A stretch of 64,000 nt of DNA from Pseudomonas alcaligenes (lineage in GTDB: Bacteria; Pseudomonadota; Gammaproteobacteria; Pseudomonadales; Pseudomonadaceae), in contig NZ_LZEU01000001.1 in assembly GCF_014490745.1 (NCBI RefSeq), positions 1,325,501-1,389,500 of the forward strand, given 5' to 3'. Shown one piece after another: positions 16,357-26,235 of this stretch; position 1 is the first letter of the stretch, and every line of letters begins with the position of its first letter. The notes beneath the pieces were generated by a model. That model saw only the letters and a program-made list of their open reading frames with translations. It did not search any database and had not been told where the DNA came from. The position numbers and the translations under genes were made by a program.

Positions 16357-18546
16357 TCAGCCTTCGCGCAGCTTGATCACATTGCTCGCCGCGCTGGGCT
16401 GGAATTCGCTGAGAAAACGTCCCAGCTCCTCCAGGGGCAGGGGTTTGCTGAACAGGAAACCCTGGATGAAGTCGCACTCCAGGCCGCGCAGGAAGTCCAG
16501 CTGCGCCTGGTTCTCCACCCCTTCGGCGACCACCTTGAGGTGCAGGGTGTGGGCCATGCCGACGATGGCCTGGACGATCTGCTGGTCGGCGTTGCTCTGC
16601 GACAGTTCCTGCATGAACGAGCGGTCGATCTTCAGGGTGTCCAGGGGCAGGCGGCGCAGGTAGGCCAGCGACGAGTAGCCGGTGCCGAAGTCGTCGATGG
16701 AGATGCTCACACCCTGCTCACGGATGCGCTGCAGCAGGCCCAGGGCCTGGGTCACGTTGCTCATCAGGGCGTTCTCGGTGACTTCCAGCTCCAGGCGCTG
16801 CGGGCGCAGGCCGGCACTCTGCAGGGCACGGGCGATCTCCCGGGGCAGGTCGTCGTGGCTGAGGTTGAGCGCCGAGCAGTTCACCGTTACGCGCAGTTCG
16901 GGCAACTGCTGCAGGTCGAGCTGGCGCAGATCCTGGCAGGCGCGGCGCATGACCCAGGTATCCAGCTCGGTGATGAAGCCGTTGGCTTCGGCGATGCCGA
17001 TGAAGCGATCCGGAGCGAGCAGGCCCAGGCTGGGGTGCTGCCAGCGGATCAGCGCCTCCAGCTTGGCCACCTGGCCGCTGGCCATGTCGATGATCGGCTG
17101 GTAGTACAGCAACAGGCCGCGATCCTTTTTCAGCGCCTGGCGCAGCTCGCCTTCCAGTTCCAGCTCCATGGTTGCCTTGTTCTTCAGGTGTTCGCTGAAG
17201 AAGTGCACGCTGTTGCGTCCGCTGCCCTTGGACTGGTACAGCGCCAGGTCGGCATGCTTGAGCAGTTCGTCGCAGCTCTCGCCGTCGCGCGGGTAGACGC
17301 TGATGCCGATGCTGGTGGTCATCACCATCTGCCGGCCGGCCAGGGTGAGCGGCTTCTTCATCCGTTGCATGATGCGCTGGGCCAGGTTGCGGGCCTCTTC
17401 CAGGCGGTTGAGGCTGATCAGGATGCAGAACTCGTCGCCGCCGAAGCGGGCGATCACGTCCTTGTCGCGCAGGGCGCTGCGGATGCGCTCGGCCATGGAT
17501 TTGAGCAGCTCGTCGCCGGCGTCGTGGCCGAGGCTGTCGTTGATCCGCTTGAAGTGATCGATGTCGAGAAACATCACCGCCAGTGCCTGCTGGCGCTGGG
17601 CATGCAGCTGCAACTGCTCGGCGAATACCTCGTTGAAGGCGCGGCGATTGAGCAGGTTGGTCAGTGGGTCGTAATGGGCCACCTTCTGCAGCGAGGCGCG
17701 GGCCTGGTCGAGCTGGCTAAGCAGGGAGCTGACCCGCAGCAGGTCGTGCTCCTTGCTCTGCAGGCGGCGGTCGGCCCAGGCCGCGCCGAGGCCGCTGCCG
17801 ATGCTGAGCAAGGCGATCAGGGCGATGCTCAGACCCAGCTGCAGGCTGTTCTCGGTGCCCTGCAGCGCCAGCGGCGTGCCTTCGGGCACCACCATGTGCA
17901 GCGCCCACATACCGGTGAAGTGCATGGAGACGATGGCCCCGCCCATGATCAGGCTGGCCAGCAGCTTGAGCACCTCGTGCACGGCGCCGCTGCGGTCGCG
18001 GAAGAACAGCGCCAGCTGCAGGGCGGCCAGGCTGGCGGAAAAGGCGATCACCAGCGACAGCACGAACAGCGCCGGCTGGTAGTAGAGGGTGGCCTGCGAG
18101 CGGATCGCCGCCATGCCGATGTAGTGCATCAGGCTGATGCCCAGGCCAATGCACAGGGCCGCCTGCAGGCATTGGCGCAGATTCGGCTTGCTGTGCCCCA
18201 GCGGCTGCATGGCCAGTGCCGAGGCCAGCAGCACCAGAAGCAGAGAAACCAGGGTCGTAGGCAGGTCGTAGCGGATGGCGATGGGGGTCTGGAAGGCCAG
18301 CATGGCGACGAAGTGCATCGACCAGATGCCGCCGCCCAGGCACAGGGCACCGACCACCGACCAGTTGCGCCGGGCCTCCAGGCGCTCGGCGTGGGCCACC
18401 CGGTCGGCGATGCTAAGGGTGGCGTAGCCGGCCGCACAGGCCACCACGTAGGCCAGTATCACCAGCCCCGGCGAATGGCTGCAGTCGAGGATGAGCAGGC
18501 CGCCCTGCGGCGAGCCGATGAGAAAACGCAGTCCCAGCCATTCCAT
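16357..18546 (-). CDS. MHYT-GGDEF-EAL membrane c-di-GMP protein (MucR-like)
   Basis: A 729-residue inner-membrane protein. The N-terminal ~250 residues form an MHYT sensor with repeats SMHFVAM, LMHYIGM and SMHFTGM, proposed to bind copper and sense diatomic gases. A GGDEF domain follows with an intact RFGGDEF signature, then an EAL domain with KLEALIRWQHP and IDDFGTGYSSL. Both catalytic signatures are intact, so cyclase, phosphodiesterase or both are possible. The architecture matches P. aeruginosa MucR and NbdA; I cannot decide which. The start has AGAGGA upstream. Confidence 0.9.
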   Translation of the reverse strand: MEWLGLRFLIGSPQGGLLILDCSHSPGLVILAYVVACAAGYATLSIADRVAHAERLEARRNWSVVGALCLGGGIWSMHFVAMLAFQTPIAIRYDLPTTLVSLLLVLLASALAMQPLGHSKPNLRQCLQAALCIGLGISLMHYIGMAAIRSQATLYYQPALFVLSLVIAFSASLAALQLALFFRDRSGAVHEVLKLLASLIMGGAIVSMHFTGMWALHMVVPEGTPLALQGTENSLQLGLSIALIALLSIGSGLGAAWADRRLQSKEHDLLRVSSLLSQLDQARASLQKVAHYDPLTNLLNRRAFNEVFAEQLQLHAQRQQALAVMFLDIDHFKRINDSLGHDAGDELLKSMAERIRSALRDKDVIARFGGDEFCILISLNRLEEARNLAQRIMQRMKKPLTLAGRQMVMTTSIGISVYPRDGESCDELLKHADLALYQSKGSGRNSVHFFSEHLKNKATMELELEGELRQALKKDRGLLLYYQPIIDMASGQVAKLEALIRWQHPSLGLLAPDRFIGIAEANGFITELDTWVMRRACQDLRQLDLQQLPELRVTVNCSALNLSHDDLPREIARALQSAGLRPQRLELEVTENALMSNVTQALGLLQRIREQGVSISIDDFGTGYSSLAYLRRLPLDTLKIDRSFMQELSQSNADQQIVQAIVGMAHTLHLKVVAEGVENQAQLDFLRGLECDFIQGFLFSKPLPLEELGRFLSEFQPSAASNVIKLREG

Positions 18547-18648
18547 AGCGCTAAATCCTCTGGCACAGCCTACGGGGGGGGAAATCTGTGTTTCGAACTC
18601 AACCAGTATAGCCAGCGTCCAACCAAGGCCAGGGTTGGCGCGGCCTAA

Positions 18649-18689
18649 GACTTTGGTCGCGAGTGCGCGGCGGCTACGACTAAGGTCGT
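18649..18689. promoter_or_regulatory. Paired GAC-N4-GTC sites upstream of yjcH-actP
   Basis: GACTTTGGTC (18649-18658) and ACGACTAAGGTCGT (18676-18689, a dyad with 5-base arms). The two GAC-N4-GTC cores are 29 bases apart centre to centre, close to three helical turns, and lie about 70-110 bases before the yjcH ATG. In Pseudomonas the acetate genes acs and actP are activated by the LuxR-type response regulator CrbR/ErdR, so these are candidate activator sites. The link is inference. Confidence 0.45.
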
Positions 18690-18756
18690 CTGTCGCCGCT
18701 CGGGCGTCGGCCTAGAGTGGACTCACCAGCAACCCGTGCTGCGGAGGACAACAACA

Positions 18757-19068
18757 ATGAACGACAGCATCTACCAGCGGATTGAGCAGAATCCGCGCTT
18801 CCAGGAGTTGGTCGCCAAGCGCGAGCGCTTCGCCTGGATACTTTCCGCCATCATGCTCGGCCTGTACGTGGCCTTCATCCTGCTGATCGCCTTCGAGCCG
18901 CAGGTGCTCGGCACGCGCATCAGCGCGGACTCGCCGGTGACCTGGGGCATCCCCATGGGCGTCGGCCTGATCCTTTCCGCCTTCGTCCTGACCGGCATCT
19001 ACGTCAAGCGCGCCAACGGCGAGTTCGACAGCCTCAACCAGGCCATTCTCGACGAGGTGCAGAAATGA
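18757..19068 (+). CDS. yjcH: DUF485 membrane protein YjcH
   Basis: A 103-residue inner-membrane protein with two membrane segments ([20 protein letters not shown] and [20 protein letters not shown]). It nearly always precedes the acetate permease gene, and here overlaps actP by 4 bases (ATGA). The ATG at 18757 follows GCGGAGGA. Its role is probably to support or stabilise ActP; direct function is unclear. Confidence 0.92.
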   Translation: MNDSIYQRIEQNPRFQELVAKRERFAWILSAIMLGLYVAFILLIAFEPQVLGTRISADSPVTWGIPMGVGLILSAFVLTGIYVKRANGEFDSLNQAILDEVQK

Positions 19069-20723
19069 TCGCGCGTATTCTTTCCGCCATCGGCCTGCTG
19101 GCCGCGTCTCCGGCCCTGTGGGCGGCCGGTGCCATCGAGGGCGAGGTGCAGCGCCAGCCGCTGAACATTGCTGCCATCCTGATGTTCGTGATCTTCGTCG
19201 GCGCCACCCTGTGCATCACCTACTGGGCGTCCAAGCGCAGCAAGTCGGCGTCCGACTTCTACACCGCCGGCGGCGGCATCACCGGCTTCCAGAACGGCCT
19301 GGCGATTGCCGGCGACTACATGTCGGCGGCGTCCTTCCTGGGCATTTCCGCGCTGGTGTTCGCTTCCGGTTATGACGGCCTGATCTACTCGATCGGTTTC
19401 CTGGTCGGCTGGCCGATCATCCTGTTCCTGATCGCCGAGCGCCTGCGCAACCTGGGCAAGTACACCTTTGCCGACGTCGCCTCGTTCCGCCTCGGGCAGA
19501 AAGAGATCCGCACCCTGTCCGCCTGCGGTTCGCTGGTGGTGGTGGCCTTCTACCTGATCGCGCAGATGGTCGGCGCCGGCAAGCTGATCGAGCTGCTGTT
19601 CGGCCTCGACTACCACGTCGCGGTGGTGCTGGTCGGCATCCTGATGGTCTGCTACGTGCTGTTCGGCGGCATGCTGGCGACCACCTGGGTACAGATCATC
19701 AAGGCCGTGCTGCTGCTCTCCGGCGCCTCGTTCATGGCGCTGATGGTGATGAAGCACGTCGGTTTCGACTTCGCCACCCTGTTCAGCGAAGCGATCAAGG
19801 CCCACCCCAAAGGCGAGGCCATCATGAGCCCCGGCGGCCTGGTGAAAGACCCGATCTCGGCGATGTCCCTCGGCCTGGCGCTGATGTTCGGCACCGCCGG
19901 CCTGCCGCATATCCTGATGCGCTTCTTCACCGTCAGCGATGCCAAGGAAGCCCGCAAGTCGGTGTTCTACGCCACCGGTTTCATCGGCTACTTCTACATC
20001 CTGACCTTCATCATCGGCTTCGGCGCGATCCTGCTGGTCGGCACCAACCCGGACTTCAAGGACGCCACCGGCGCACTGCTCGGCGGCAACAACATGGCGG
20101 CCGTGCACCTGGCCAACGCGGTGGGCGGCAGCTGGTTCCTCGGCTTCATCTCGGCCGTGGCCTTCGCCACCATCCTCGCCGTGGTGTCCGGGCTGACCCT
20201 GTCCGGCGCCTCGGCAGTGTCCCACGACCTGTACGCCAGCGTGTTCAAGAAGGGCAAGGCCACCGAGAAGGATGAGCTGCGCGTATCGAAGATCACCACC
20301 GTGGTGCTCGGCGTGCTGGCCATCGGTCTGGGCATCCTGTTCGAGAAGCAGAACATCGCCTTCATGGTCGGCCTGGCGTTCTCCATCGCCGCCAGCTGCA
20401 ACTTCCCGGTGCTGATCCTCTCCATGTACTGGAAGAAGCTGACCACCCGAGGCGCCATGATCGGCGGCTGGCTGGGCCTGCTCACTGCCGTCGGCCTGAT
20501 GATCCTCGGCCCGACCATCTGGGTGCAGATCCTCGGCAACGCCACGCCGATCTACCCCTACGAGTACCCGGCGCTGTTCTCCATCGCCGTGGCCTTCGTC
20601 GGCATCTGGTTCTTCTCGATCACCGACAAGTCGGTTTCGGCCAGCGAAGAGCGGGCGCGCTTCTACCCGCAGTTCGTACGTTCGCAGACCGGCCTGGGGG
20701 CCAGCGGCGCCGCCGCGCACTGA
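19065..20723 (+). CDS. actP: Cation/acetate symporter ActP
   Basis: A 552-residue sodium:solute symporter-family permease for acetate and related short carboxylates. It begins with a cleavable-looking signal segment and then shows ~13 membrane helices. The family signature [21 protein letters not shown] lies near residue 60. It is coupled to yjcH by an ATGA overlap. A strong terminator follows. Length and order match other Pseudomonas acetate uptake operons. Confidence 0.95.
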   Translation: MIARILSAIGLLAASPALWAAGAIEGEVQRQPLNIAAILMFVIFVGATLCITYWASKRSKSASDFYTAGGGITGFQNGLAIAGDYMSAASFLGISALVFASGYDGLIYSIGFLVGWPIILFLIAERLRNLGKYTFADVASFRLGQKEIRTLSACGSLVVVAFYLIAQMVGAGKLIELLFGLDYHVAVVLVGILMVCYVLFGGMLATTWVQIIKAVLLLSGASFMALMVMKHVGFDFATLFSEAIKAHPKGEAIMSPGGLVKDPISAMSLGLALMFGTAGLPHILMRFFTVSDAKEARKSVFYATGFIGYFYILTFIIGFGAILLVGTNPDFKDATGALLGGNNMAAVHLANAVGGSWFLGFISAVAFATILAVVSGLTLSGASAVSHDLYASVFKKGKATEKDELRVSKITTVVLGVLAIGLGILFEKQNIAFMVGLAFSIAASCNFPVLILSMYWKKLTTRGAMIGGWLGLLTAVGLMILGPTIWVQILGNATPIYPYEYPALFSIAVAFVGIWFFSITDKSVSASEERARFYPQFVRSQTGLGASGAAAH

Positions 20724-20744
20724 TCGGGTTTTCTCCGTGTGACT

Positions 20745-20770
20745 GGGCAGCCTGCGGGCTGCCCTTTTTT
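20745..20770 (+). terminator. Rho-independent terminator after actP
   Basis: GGGCAGCC-TGCG-GGCTGCCC hairpin (20745-20764) with 8-base perfect arms, followed by TTTTTT. It lies 22 bases after the actP stop. Confidence 0.95.
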
Positions 20771-20877
20771 ATGGGCGCGATTTGCCCGGCGGGACGACGT
20801 GCATCACTGCAAAACCTGCAGGCACCCCGTATCATCGCGGGCTGTTCAACCCGGACGAATGCAGAGGATTTTCACGG

Positions 20878-21585
20878 ATGAAGACGTACCTGAAACACTG
20901 GGCCGGCCTGGCCCTGCTGGCCACCCTGGTCGTATTGGGCGGCTGTTCCTCCAAAGGCGGCGAAGCCTACGGTGGTGCACCCGCAGCTGAGGCGGCGCTC
21001 AGTGCGCCGCTGCAGAGCAAGACGGCCGGCCGCCTGCTGGTCTGGACGGCCGACTTCTCCCTGGAAGTGGCCGATGTGGCCAAGGCCCGCCAGCAGCTGA
21101 GCGAGCGCATCATCGGCCTCGGCGGCTATGTCGAGGAAACCAGCGAGTACGGCAGTGACCGCCAGAGCTTCGTCTTCCGTGTGCCCAAGGATCGTTTCGA
21201 GGCGGCCCTGAGCAGCGTGGAACAGAGTGGCAAGGTGCTGGCCCGCCACGTCAAGGGCGAGGATGTCACCGAGCAGTACGTCGACGTGGAAACCCGCCTG
21301 AACAACAACAAGGGGCTGCGTGACCGCCTGCGGGCGCTGCTGGCCCAGGCCAAGGACGTCAAGGACATCCTGCAGATCGAGAGCGAGCTGAACCGCGTGC
21401 AGTCCGAGATCGATTCCATGGAAGCGCGCATGCGCATCCTCAAGGATCAGATCCAGATGTCCACCCTCAAGGTCAGCCTGAGCCAGACCGAACCGCCCAA
21501 GCCGGCCACCATCTACGGGCCGCTGGGTTACCTGTACAAGGGTGCGGAATGGTTCGTCACCAAGCTGTTTATCATCCGCGAGTGA
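20878..21585 (+). CDS. DUF4349 lipoprotein
   Basis: A 235-residue lipoprotein. The signal peptide ends in a lipobox (VVLGGC, Cys ~19). The mature part matches DUF4349: a beta-rich segment (LVWTADFSLEVADVAKARQQ...GGYVEE) followed by a long coiled coil (~residues 140-205, with ELNRVQSEIDSMEARMRIL). A C-terminal hydrophobic stretch seen in some members is short here. The function of the family is unknown. Its stop codon overlaps the GTG of the next gene. Confidence 0.8.
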   Translation: MKTYLKHWAGLALLATLVVLGGCSSKGGEAYGGAPAAEAALSAPLQSKTAGRLLVWTADFSLEVADVAKARQQLSERIIGLGGYVEETSEYGSDRQSFVFRVPKDRFEAALSSVEQSGKVLARHVKGEDVTEQYVDVETRLNNNKGLRDRLRALLAQAKDVKDILQIESELNRVQSEIDSMEARMRILKDQIQMSTLKVSLSQTEPPKPATIYGPLGYLYKGAEWFVTKLFIIRE

Positions 21586-22022
21586 AGCGGCGCCTGCTGT
21601 GGGCCGGTGGCCTGTTGCTGGTGCCGCTGCTGGCCGGCGGCGGCTGGCTGTGGCTCAAGGCCGAGTACCGCAACGAGGCGGCCATCGAGGTGGCCAGCAC
21701 TTTTCTCCGCCTGCTGCAGGAAGAGCGTCCGGACGAAGCCTTCGAGCTGGCCCTGGCCCGCGGCGGCCTGCTCAGCCGGGATCGCCAGCAGTTCAGCAAA
21801 AGCATGGATTACCAGCTGTGCAGCCGCCGGCCACTGGAGATGGTCTGGACTCATCCGCCACAGTCGCGCGGCAACCGCCTGCGCCGCTGGCTGGCCGGCA
21901 CCGAGGTGGAGATGCCCAGCTTTACCGTGCATTTCGACGGCGCCTGTCCGATCTCCGTCGAGCTGCGCCGCGATGCCCAGGGGCGTTGGCGGGTATTCAA
22001 CTTCCAGTCCACCGCCGGCTAG
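21582..22022 (+). CDS. Hypothetical membrane-anchored protein
   Basis: A 146-residue protein starting at a GTG that overlaps the TGA of the DUF4349 gene (GTGA), which implies coupling. One N-terminal hydrophobic segment (LLWAGGLLLVPLLAGGGWLWL) is followed by a small hydrophilic, probably periplasmic domain with an NTF2/SnoaL-like look (ASTFLRLLQEERPDEAFELA). I do not recognise a family with certainty. Confidence 0.65.
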   Translation: MKRRLLWAGGLLLVPLLAGGGWLWLKAEYRNEAAIEVASTFLRLLQEERPDEAFELALARGGLLSRDRQQFSKSMDYQLCSRRPLEMVWTHPPQSRGNRLRRWLAGTEVEMPSFTVHFDGACPISVELRRDAQGRWRVFNFQSTAG

Positions 22023-22046
22023 CCCTGGGCCGTTTGGCGGCCTCGC

Positions 22047-22075
22047 CCGTAGGGTGCGCATGGCGCAGCCTACGG
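22047..22075. repeat. CCGTAGGGTGCGC-type palindromic repeat
   Basis: CCGTAGG...CCTACGG with an inner TGCGC/GCGCA stem, an imperfect hairpin of ~29 bases between two genes. This resembles a dispersed palindromic repeat seen between genes in many Pseudomonas genomes. Confidence 0.6.
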
Positions 22076-22157
22076 AGAACAGATACTCGGGTTTTGGCTT
22101 GAGCGGCCGCGCCCGCTCGGGCATGGTTGACCCAGGTTCAGCACAAGGCAGTCCGTC

Positions 22158-22685
22158 ATGACGACATTTCTGATCATCCCCGGCTATGGCGACTCCGGCC
22201 CCGAGCACTGGCAGAGCCTATGGCAGCAGAGCGATCCGCGCATGCAGCGGGTCGCCCAGCGCGACTGGTGGAACCCGGTGTGCAGCGAATGGGTGAGCAA
22301 CCTGGAACAGGCGGTGGCCGCCAGTGGGCCGGATACCGTGCTGGTGGCCCACAGCCTGGGCTGCGGTCTGGTGGCGCACTGGGCGGCGCAGACCCGCCAA
22401 CGCATCCGCGCGGCCATGCTGGTGGCACCGCCGGATCCGGAAGGCCCGGCCGCCGAGCTGAATATCGTCGGTTTCGTGCCGGTGCCCGACCTACCGCTGG
22501 CCTTTCCCAGCCTGCTGGTGGCCAGCAGCGACGACCCCTACAGCAGCCTGGAGCACGCCCGCGCCGCCGCCACCCGCTGGGGCAGCCGCTGGCACAACCT
22601 GGGCGCCTGCGGCCATATCAACGGCGACAGCGGCCTGGGCGACTGGCCCGAGGGCCGGGCGTTGCTGCAGTCGTTGCTGGCGTAA
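22158..22685 (+). CDS. RBBP9/YdeN-family alpha/beta hydrolase
   Basis: A 175-residue small serine hydrolase. It begins with LIIPGYGDSGPEHWQ, the family N-terminal signature. The nucleophile is in AHSLGC (~residue 76), the acid in SSDDPY (~135), and the His in GHINGDSGLGDW (~155), so the triad is complete. The length matches the family. Substrate is unknown. Confidence 0.88.
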   Translation: MTTFLIIPGYGDSGPEHWQSLWQQSDPRMQRVAQRDWWNPVCSEWVSNLEQAVAASGPDTVLVAHSLGCGLVAHWAAQTRQRIRAAMLVAPPDPEGPAAELNIVGFVPVPDLPLAFPSLLVASSDDPYSSLEHARAAATRWGSRWHNLGACGHINGDSGLGDWPEGRALLQSLLA

Positions 22686-22771
22686 GCCGTCGCCCCGTTG
22701 TGCGAAACGGCTGACGCCGTGCCGCGATATTGCTAAGTTGGCGCCCCCGTCTTCGACTGCGCAGAACCACC

Positions 22772-22993
22772 GTGACCGAACAAGCCAAGAACCCGCTGCA
22801 TGGCATCACCCTGGAGAAGCTGCTCACCGAGCTGGTTGCCCAGTACGGCTGGGAGGGGCTGGCCAAGCGCGTGGATATCCGCTGCTTCAAGAACGACCCG
22901 AGCATCAAGTCGAGCCTGACCTTCCTGCGCAAGACGCCCTGGGCGCGCAGCGAGGTCGAGGCGCTGTACGTGGCGCTGCGCAGCAAGGGCTGA
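22772..22993 (+). CDS. VF530-family (DUF2132) small protein
   Basis: About 73 residues from a GTG at 22772. The segment [20 protein letters not shown]...[24 protein letters not shown] is the VF530 signature, a small helical family for which DNA binding has been proposed from structure. A TTG upstream would give a longer, unsupported N-terminus. Confidence 0.85.
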   Translation: MTEQAKNPLHGITLEKLLTELVAQYGWEGLAKRVDIRCFKNDPSIKSSLTFLRKTPWARSEVEALYVALRSKG

Positions 22994-23077
22994 GCCCCGC
23001 GCCACCTGGCGCTGTGCGGCCTGGTCAGCCCGGGCCTGCAGCGCTGTCTCCCAACCTTTCTCTATAACTGCCGGGCG

Positions 23078-26000
23078 CTAGCTGCTGCGCGCCTGCACGG
23101 CCGTCAGCGGGGCGCGGCACAGGCTGCTGGTGCCTGGCTCCAGGTAGGGCGTGAGGATCGGCGCCATGCCCTTGAGTACCTGCACCGGCAGCGCCGAGGT
23201 GAAGCGGAAGCCTTCCGCCGCCTGGCCGGGGACGAAGGCGGTGAGGGTGCCGAAGTGGTTGGCGCCCAGGTAGAAGACGAAGGTGGCGGTGCGGTTGATC
23301 GCCCGTGAGCTGAGCACCTGGCCGCCGCGGGTGGTGCTTTCAATGCGGTTGTCGCCGGTGCCGGTCTTGCCGCCCATGGTCAGCTTGCTGCCGTCGGCCA
23401 GCACGAAGGTGCCGGCCAGGCGCCGCGCGGTGCCGGCTTCCACCACTTGCGAGAGGGCTTCGCGCAGCGCCGCGGCGACCTCGCTTGGCAGCACCCGCTC
23501 GCCGCCCTGGTTGTCGTGGCTGAGCAGGGTTTCATAGGGGGTCTGCGCGGCGAAGTGCAGCTGGTCGATGCGCACGCTGGCCTGGCGCACGCCGTCGTTC
23601 TGGATGATCCCCATCAGCTCGGCCAGCGCCGCCGGGCGGTCGCCGGAGCTGCCGATGGCAGTGGCCAGCGACGGCACCAGGTGGTCGAACGGGTAGCCCA
23701 GGCGCTGCCAGCGCTGGTGGATGTCGAGGAAGGCCTCGACTTCCAGCAGGGTGCGGATGCGGCTGTCGCGGGCGCTCTTGTGGCGGGTCTTGAACAGCCA
23801 GCCGTAGACCTCCTGACGTTCCTCGGCGCTGGCCGCCACGGCGTCCTTGAAGCTGGCCTGCGGCTGTTCGATCAGGTAGCCCAGCAACCACAGTTCCAGC
23901 GGGTGCACGCGGGCGATGTAGCCCTGGTCGGGCAGGCTCCAGGCACCGGGGCCGTAGTCCAGGTAGAGGCTGTGGATCTTCTTGTCGGTGAGTTTCTCCT
24001 GCGGCACGTGGGCCTTGAGGAAGGCGGCGAAGGTGGCCTCGTCGACTTCCGGCATCAGGTAGCGGTGCACCGCGGCCAGGCGCACGGCGGTGTGGCGCAG
24101 GCCGTCGAGGAAGGTGTCGAGGCGCTCCTGGGCCGTCTTGCCCTGGTACTTGCGCCAGAAGCGCAGGAGGAAGGTGGTGCCCTCGCGGTCGGCGAAGCGC
24201 TTGAGGTAGTCGGCGCGTAGCGGATGCTGGTCGTCGCGCAGCAGCTCGGCGCTATTGGTCGCACCGTGGTAGGTGCTGTAGCGCACCAGGTCGCGTAGCA
24301 GGCGGATGAAGGGCAGGTTGATCGATTCGCGCAGGGCCTCGCGCAGGGTCGGGATACGGCCGTTGTCCTCGCGCTTGAAGTTGCTGAAAGTGTGCGCGCC
24401 GCCGCCGGTGAAGAAGGTTTCGTAGGGGCTGGCCGAGTATTTGCGATCGAGGGCCGCGCCGAGCATGGCGGCGAGCCCGGCCTGCGGGTTGCCGAGCAGG
24501 TAGTCGAGGGCCCAGCGGGTCAGGTGATCCTGCTCGGCCACCGTGATGCTGCGCAGCGCCTCGGCGCTCTGCCCGGTGTAACGCTGGTGCAGCTCGGCGA
24601 TCACCTGCAGGTAAGTGGTGAGCACCCGCAGCTTGGCGGTGGAGCCCAGTTCCAGCTTGCTGCCCTCGTTGATGTCGAAGGGCTGGTCGGTGCTGTCGGT
24701 CTGTACCCGCACGCGGGCGCCGTCGGCGGTGCGTTCGAACAGGGTGAAGCTGTAGCGCACGTCGGCGGTTTTCTCCGGCGACAGCAGGCGCTCGCCGTAC
24801 AGGCCGATCTGCTCGGCGAAGGCCGGGTCGGCCAGTTGGCGCAGGTAGACGCTGACCTGCTGCTGCAACTCGGCATTGAGGGTGCTGCTGGCGCTCAGGT
24901 CGAGGCGGTCGAGGTCGTACAGCGGCAGGTTGAGCAGGCTCGACAGGCGCGAGCGGGCCACGCTGATGCCCTTGTTGCTTTCCACTGCCTGCACCGCCGG
25001 CTGCTGGGCCAGGTCGCGAAAGTGCAGGCGCTGGGCCAGGGCTGCGTCGCGCAGGCGCCAGTCGATCACGCCGCCGCTGGCCAGCACGCGGATATGGCTG
25101 TCGGTCAGGCTTTCCAGTTCCTTGCGCCCCTGGGCCAGGTAATAGGAGGGGCGGCGCTGGGCGATCATCAGGGCCAGCACCTGGCGCAGCGCCAGGCCGC
25201 GCTCGGCGCTGCTGGCCAGCGGTGTGCGGGCCGGGTCGAGCAGGCTGTTGACCCGCTGGAAGTCGGCGCCGAACCACACCCGCAGGCCGTCGGCCAGGCC
25301 GTGCACCTCGCCGTAGCCGGGGGCGGCGGAGAGCGGCACGCTGTTCAGGTAGTCACGCACGATGCTTTGCCGTGCGGGGAGGGTGTCCGGCCCTTGCTGA
25401 TAGGCGCGTACGCTGGCGGAAACCATCTGTCGCAGCTTTTCCATGGCCGACAGGGTCAGGCCGTCCGGCGAGTGGCGGTATTTCTCCAGCTGGGTGGCCA
25501 GGGTGCTGCCGCCGGCCGACTGCTCCTGCAGGGCGAAATTCTTGCCCACTTGCGACAGCGCCGCCCGGGCGAAGCGCGGCCAGTCCACTGCCGGGTTGGC
25601 CTGGGGCGGGTCGGGGTCGAGCAGGTGGCGGTTCTCGATGAACAGCAGGCTGCCGGCGATCAGCGGCGGGATATCGCTGAACTGGTGGTAGAGCTGCTGC
25701 GGGCTGCGGAACTGGTACAGCGGCAGGCCGCGGCAGTCCTCGATGTTCAGCCCGGCCTGGGTTTTCTCGCGAAACGGCGGGAAGTAGCCGCGCTGGCTGT
25801 AGTCGAGCAGGGCGGGGGAGAAGTTCGCCTGGGCGCTGATCAGGTAATGCCGCTGCTGCAGGCGCTCCAGCAGCAGCGGCAAGTGGGCGTAGCCCAGGCG
25901 CTTGTCGAACGGGCCGTCGATGGGGAAACGGATGGTTTCGCTCGGCCCGGGTTGCACGGCGTATGTCAGGCGCGCGGCGTACTGGCTGAACTCGCGGGCC

Positions 26001-26188
26001 TGCAGCTCTGCGGTACGCAGCTCGCGGGCGATAGCCAGGCCGAGGGCGATCAGGCCGGCCAGCAGGAACAGCCAGAAGGCAAGCTTCAGCTTGCGCCGTG
26101 GTGCGGGCTTTTTCGACGAATAAAGCGGCTCAGGAGCGCCCTCGGCGAGCGCGTTCTGCGGTGCATCGGATTGCCATAAAGCGCCCAT
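23078..26188 (-). CDS. Large class A penicillin-binding protein-like transglycosylase/transpeptidase
   Basis: A 1036-residue bifunctional peptidoglycan synthase-like protein. An N-terminal cytoplasmic tail and one membrane helix (residues ~35-55) precede a GT51 domain with IENRHLL and GGSTLATQLEK. The transpeptidase domain shows LGSTAKL (SxxK), RESINLPF (SxN) and MGGKTGTGDN (KTG). The first GT51 motif has ENR in place of the canonical EDR. It is much longer than PBP1a/1b because of an extended inter-domain region. It is probably an accessory enzyme beside the housekeeping PBP1s. Confidence 0.82.
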   Translation of the reverse strand: MGALWQSDAPQNALAEGAPEPLYSSKKPAPRRKLKLAFWLFLLAGLIALGLAIARELRTAELQAREFSQYAARLTYAVQPGPSETIRFPIDGPFDKRLGYAHLPLLLERLQQRHYLISAQANFSPALLDYSQRGYFPPFREKTQAGLNIEDCRGLPLYQFRSPQQLYHQFSDIPPLIAGSLLFIENRHLLDPDPPQANPAVDWPRFARAALSQVGKNFALQEQSAGGSTLATQLEKYRHSPDGLTLSAMEKLRQMVSASVRAYQQGPDTLPARQSIVRDYLNSVPLSAAPGYGEVHGLADGLRVWFGADFQRVNSLLDPARTPLASSAERGLALRQVLALMIAQRRPSYYLAQGRKELESLTDSHIRVLASGGVIDWRLRDAALAQRLHFRDLAQQPAVQAVESNKGISVARSRLSSLLNLPLYDLDRLDLSASSTLNAELQQQVSVYLRQLADPAFAEQIGLYGERLLSPEKTADVRYSFTLFERTADGARVRVQTDSTDQPFDINEGSKLELGSTAKLRVLTTYLQVIAELHQRYTGQSAEALRSITVAEQDHLTRWALDYLLGNPQAGLAAMLGAALDRKYSASPYETFFTGGGAHTFSNFKREDNGRIPTLREALRESINLPFIRLLRDLVRYSTYHGATNSAELLRDDQHPLRADYLKRFADREGTTFLLRFWRKYQGKTAQERLDTFLDGLRHTAVRLAAVHRYLMPEVDEATFAAFLKAHVPQEKLTDKKIHSLYLDYGPGAWSLPDQGYIARVHPLELWLLGYLIEQPQASFKDAVAASAEERQEVYGWLFKTRHKSARDSRIRTLLEVEAFLDIHQRWQRLGYPFDHLVPSLATAIGSSGDRPAALAELMGIIQNDGVRQASVRIDQLHFAAQTPYETLLSHDNQGGERVLPSEVAAALREALSQVVEAGTARRLAGTFVLADGSKLTMGGKTGTGDNRIESTTRGGQVLSSRAINRTATFVFYLGANHFGTLTAFVPGQAAEGFRFTSALPVQVLKGMAPILTPYLEPGTSSLCRAPLTAVQARSS

Positions 26189-26212
26189 AGTGAGATGGCC
26201 TGGCTACACACG

Positions 26213-26235
26213 AAGCTTGCTCTTGCTGCAAGCTT
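26213..26235. repeat. Perfect inverted repeat upstream of the PBP gene
   Basis: AAGCTTGC-N7-GCAAGCTT, 8-base perfect arms, 25 bases upstream of the PBP ATG. It may be an operator or hairpin affecting the PBP promoter region. Confidence 0.4.
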
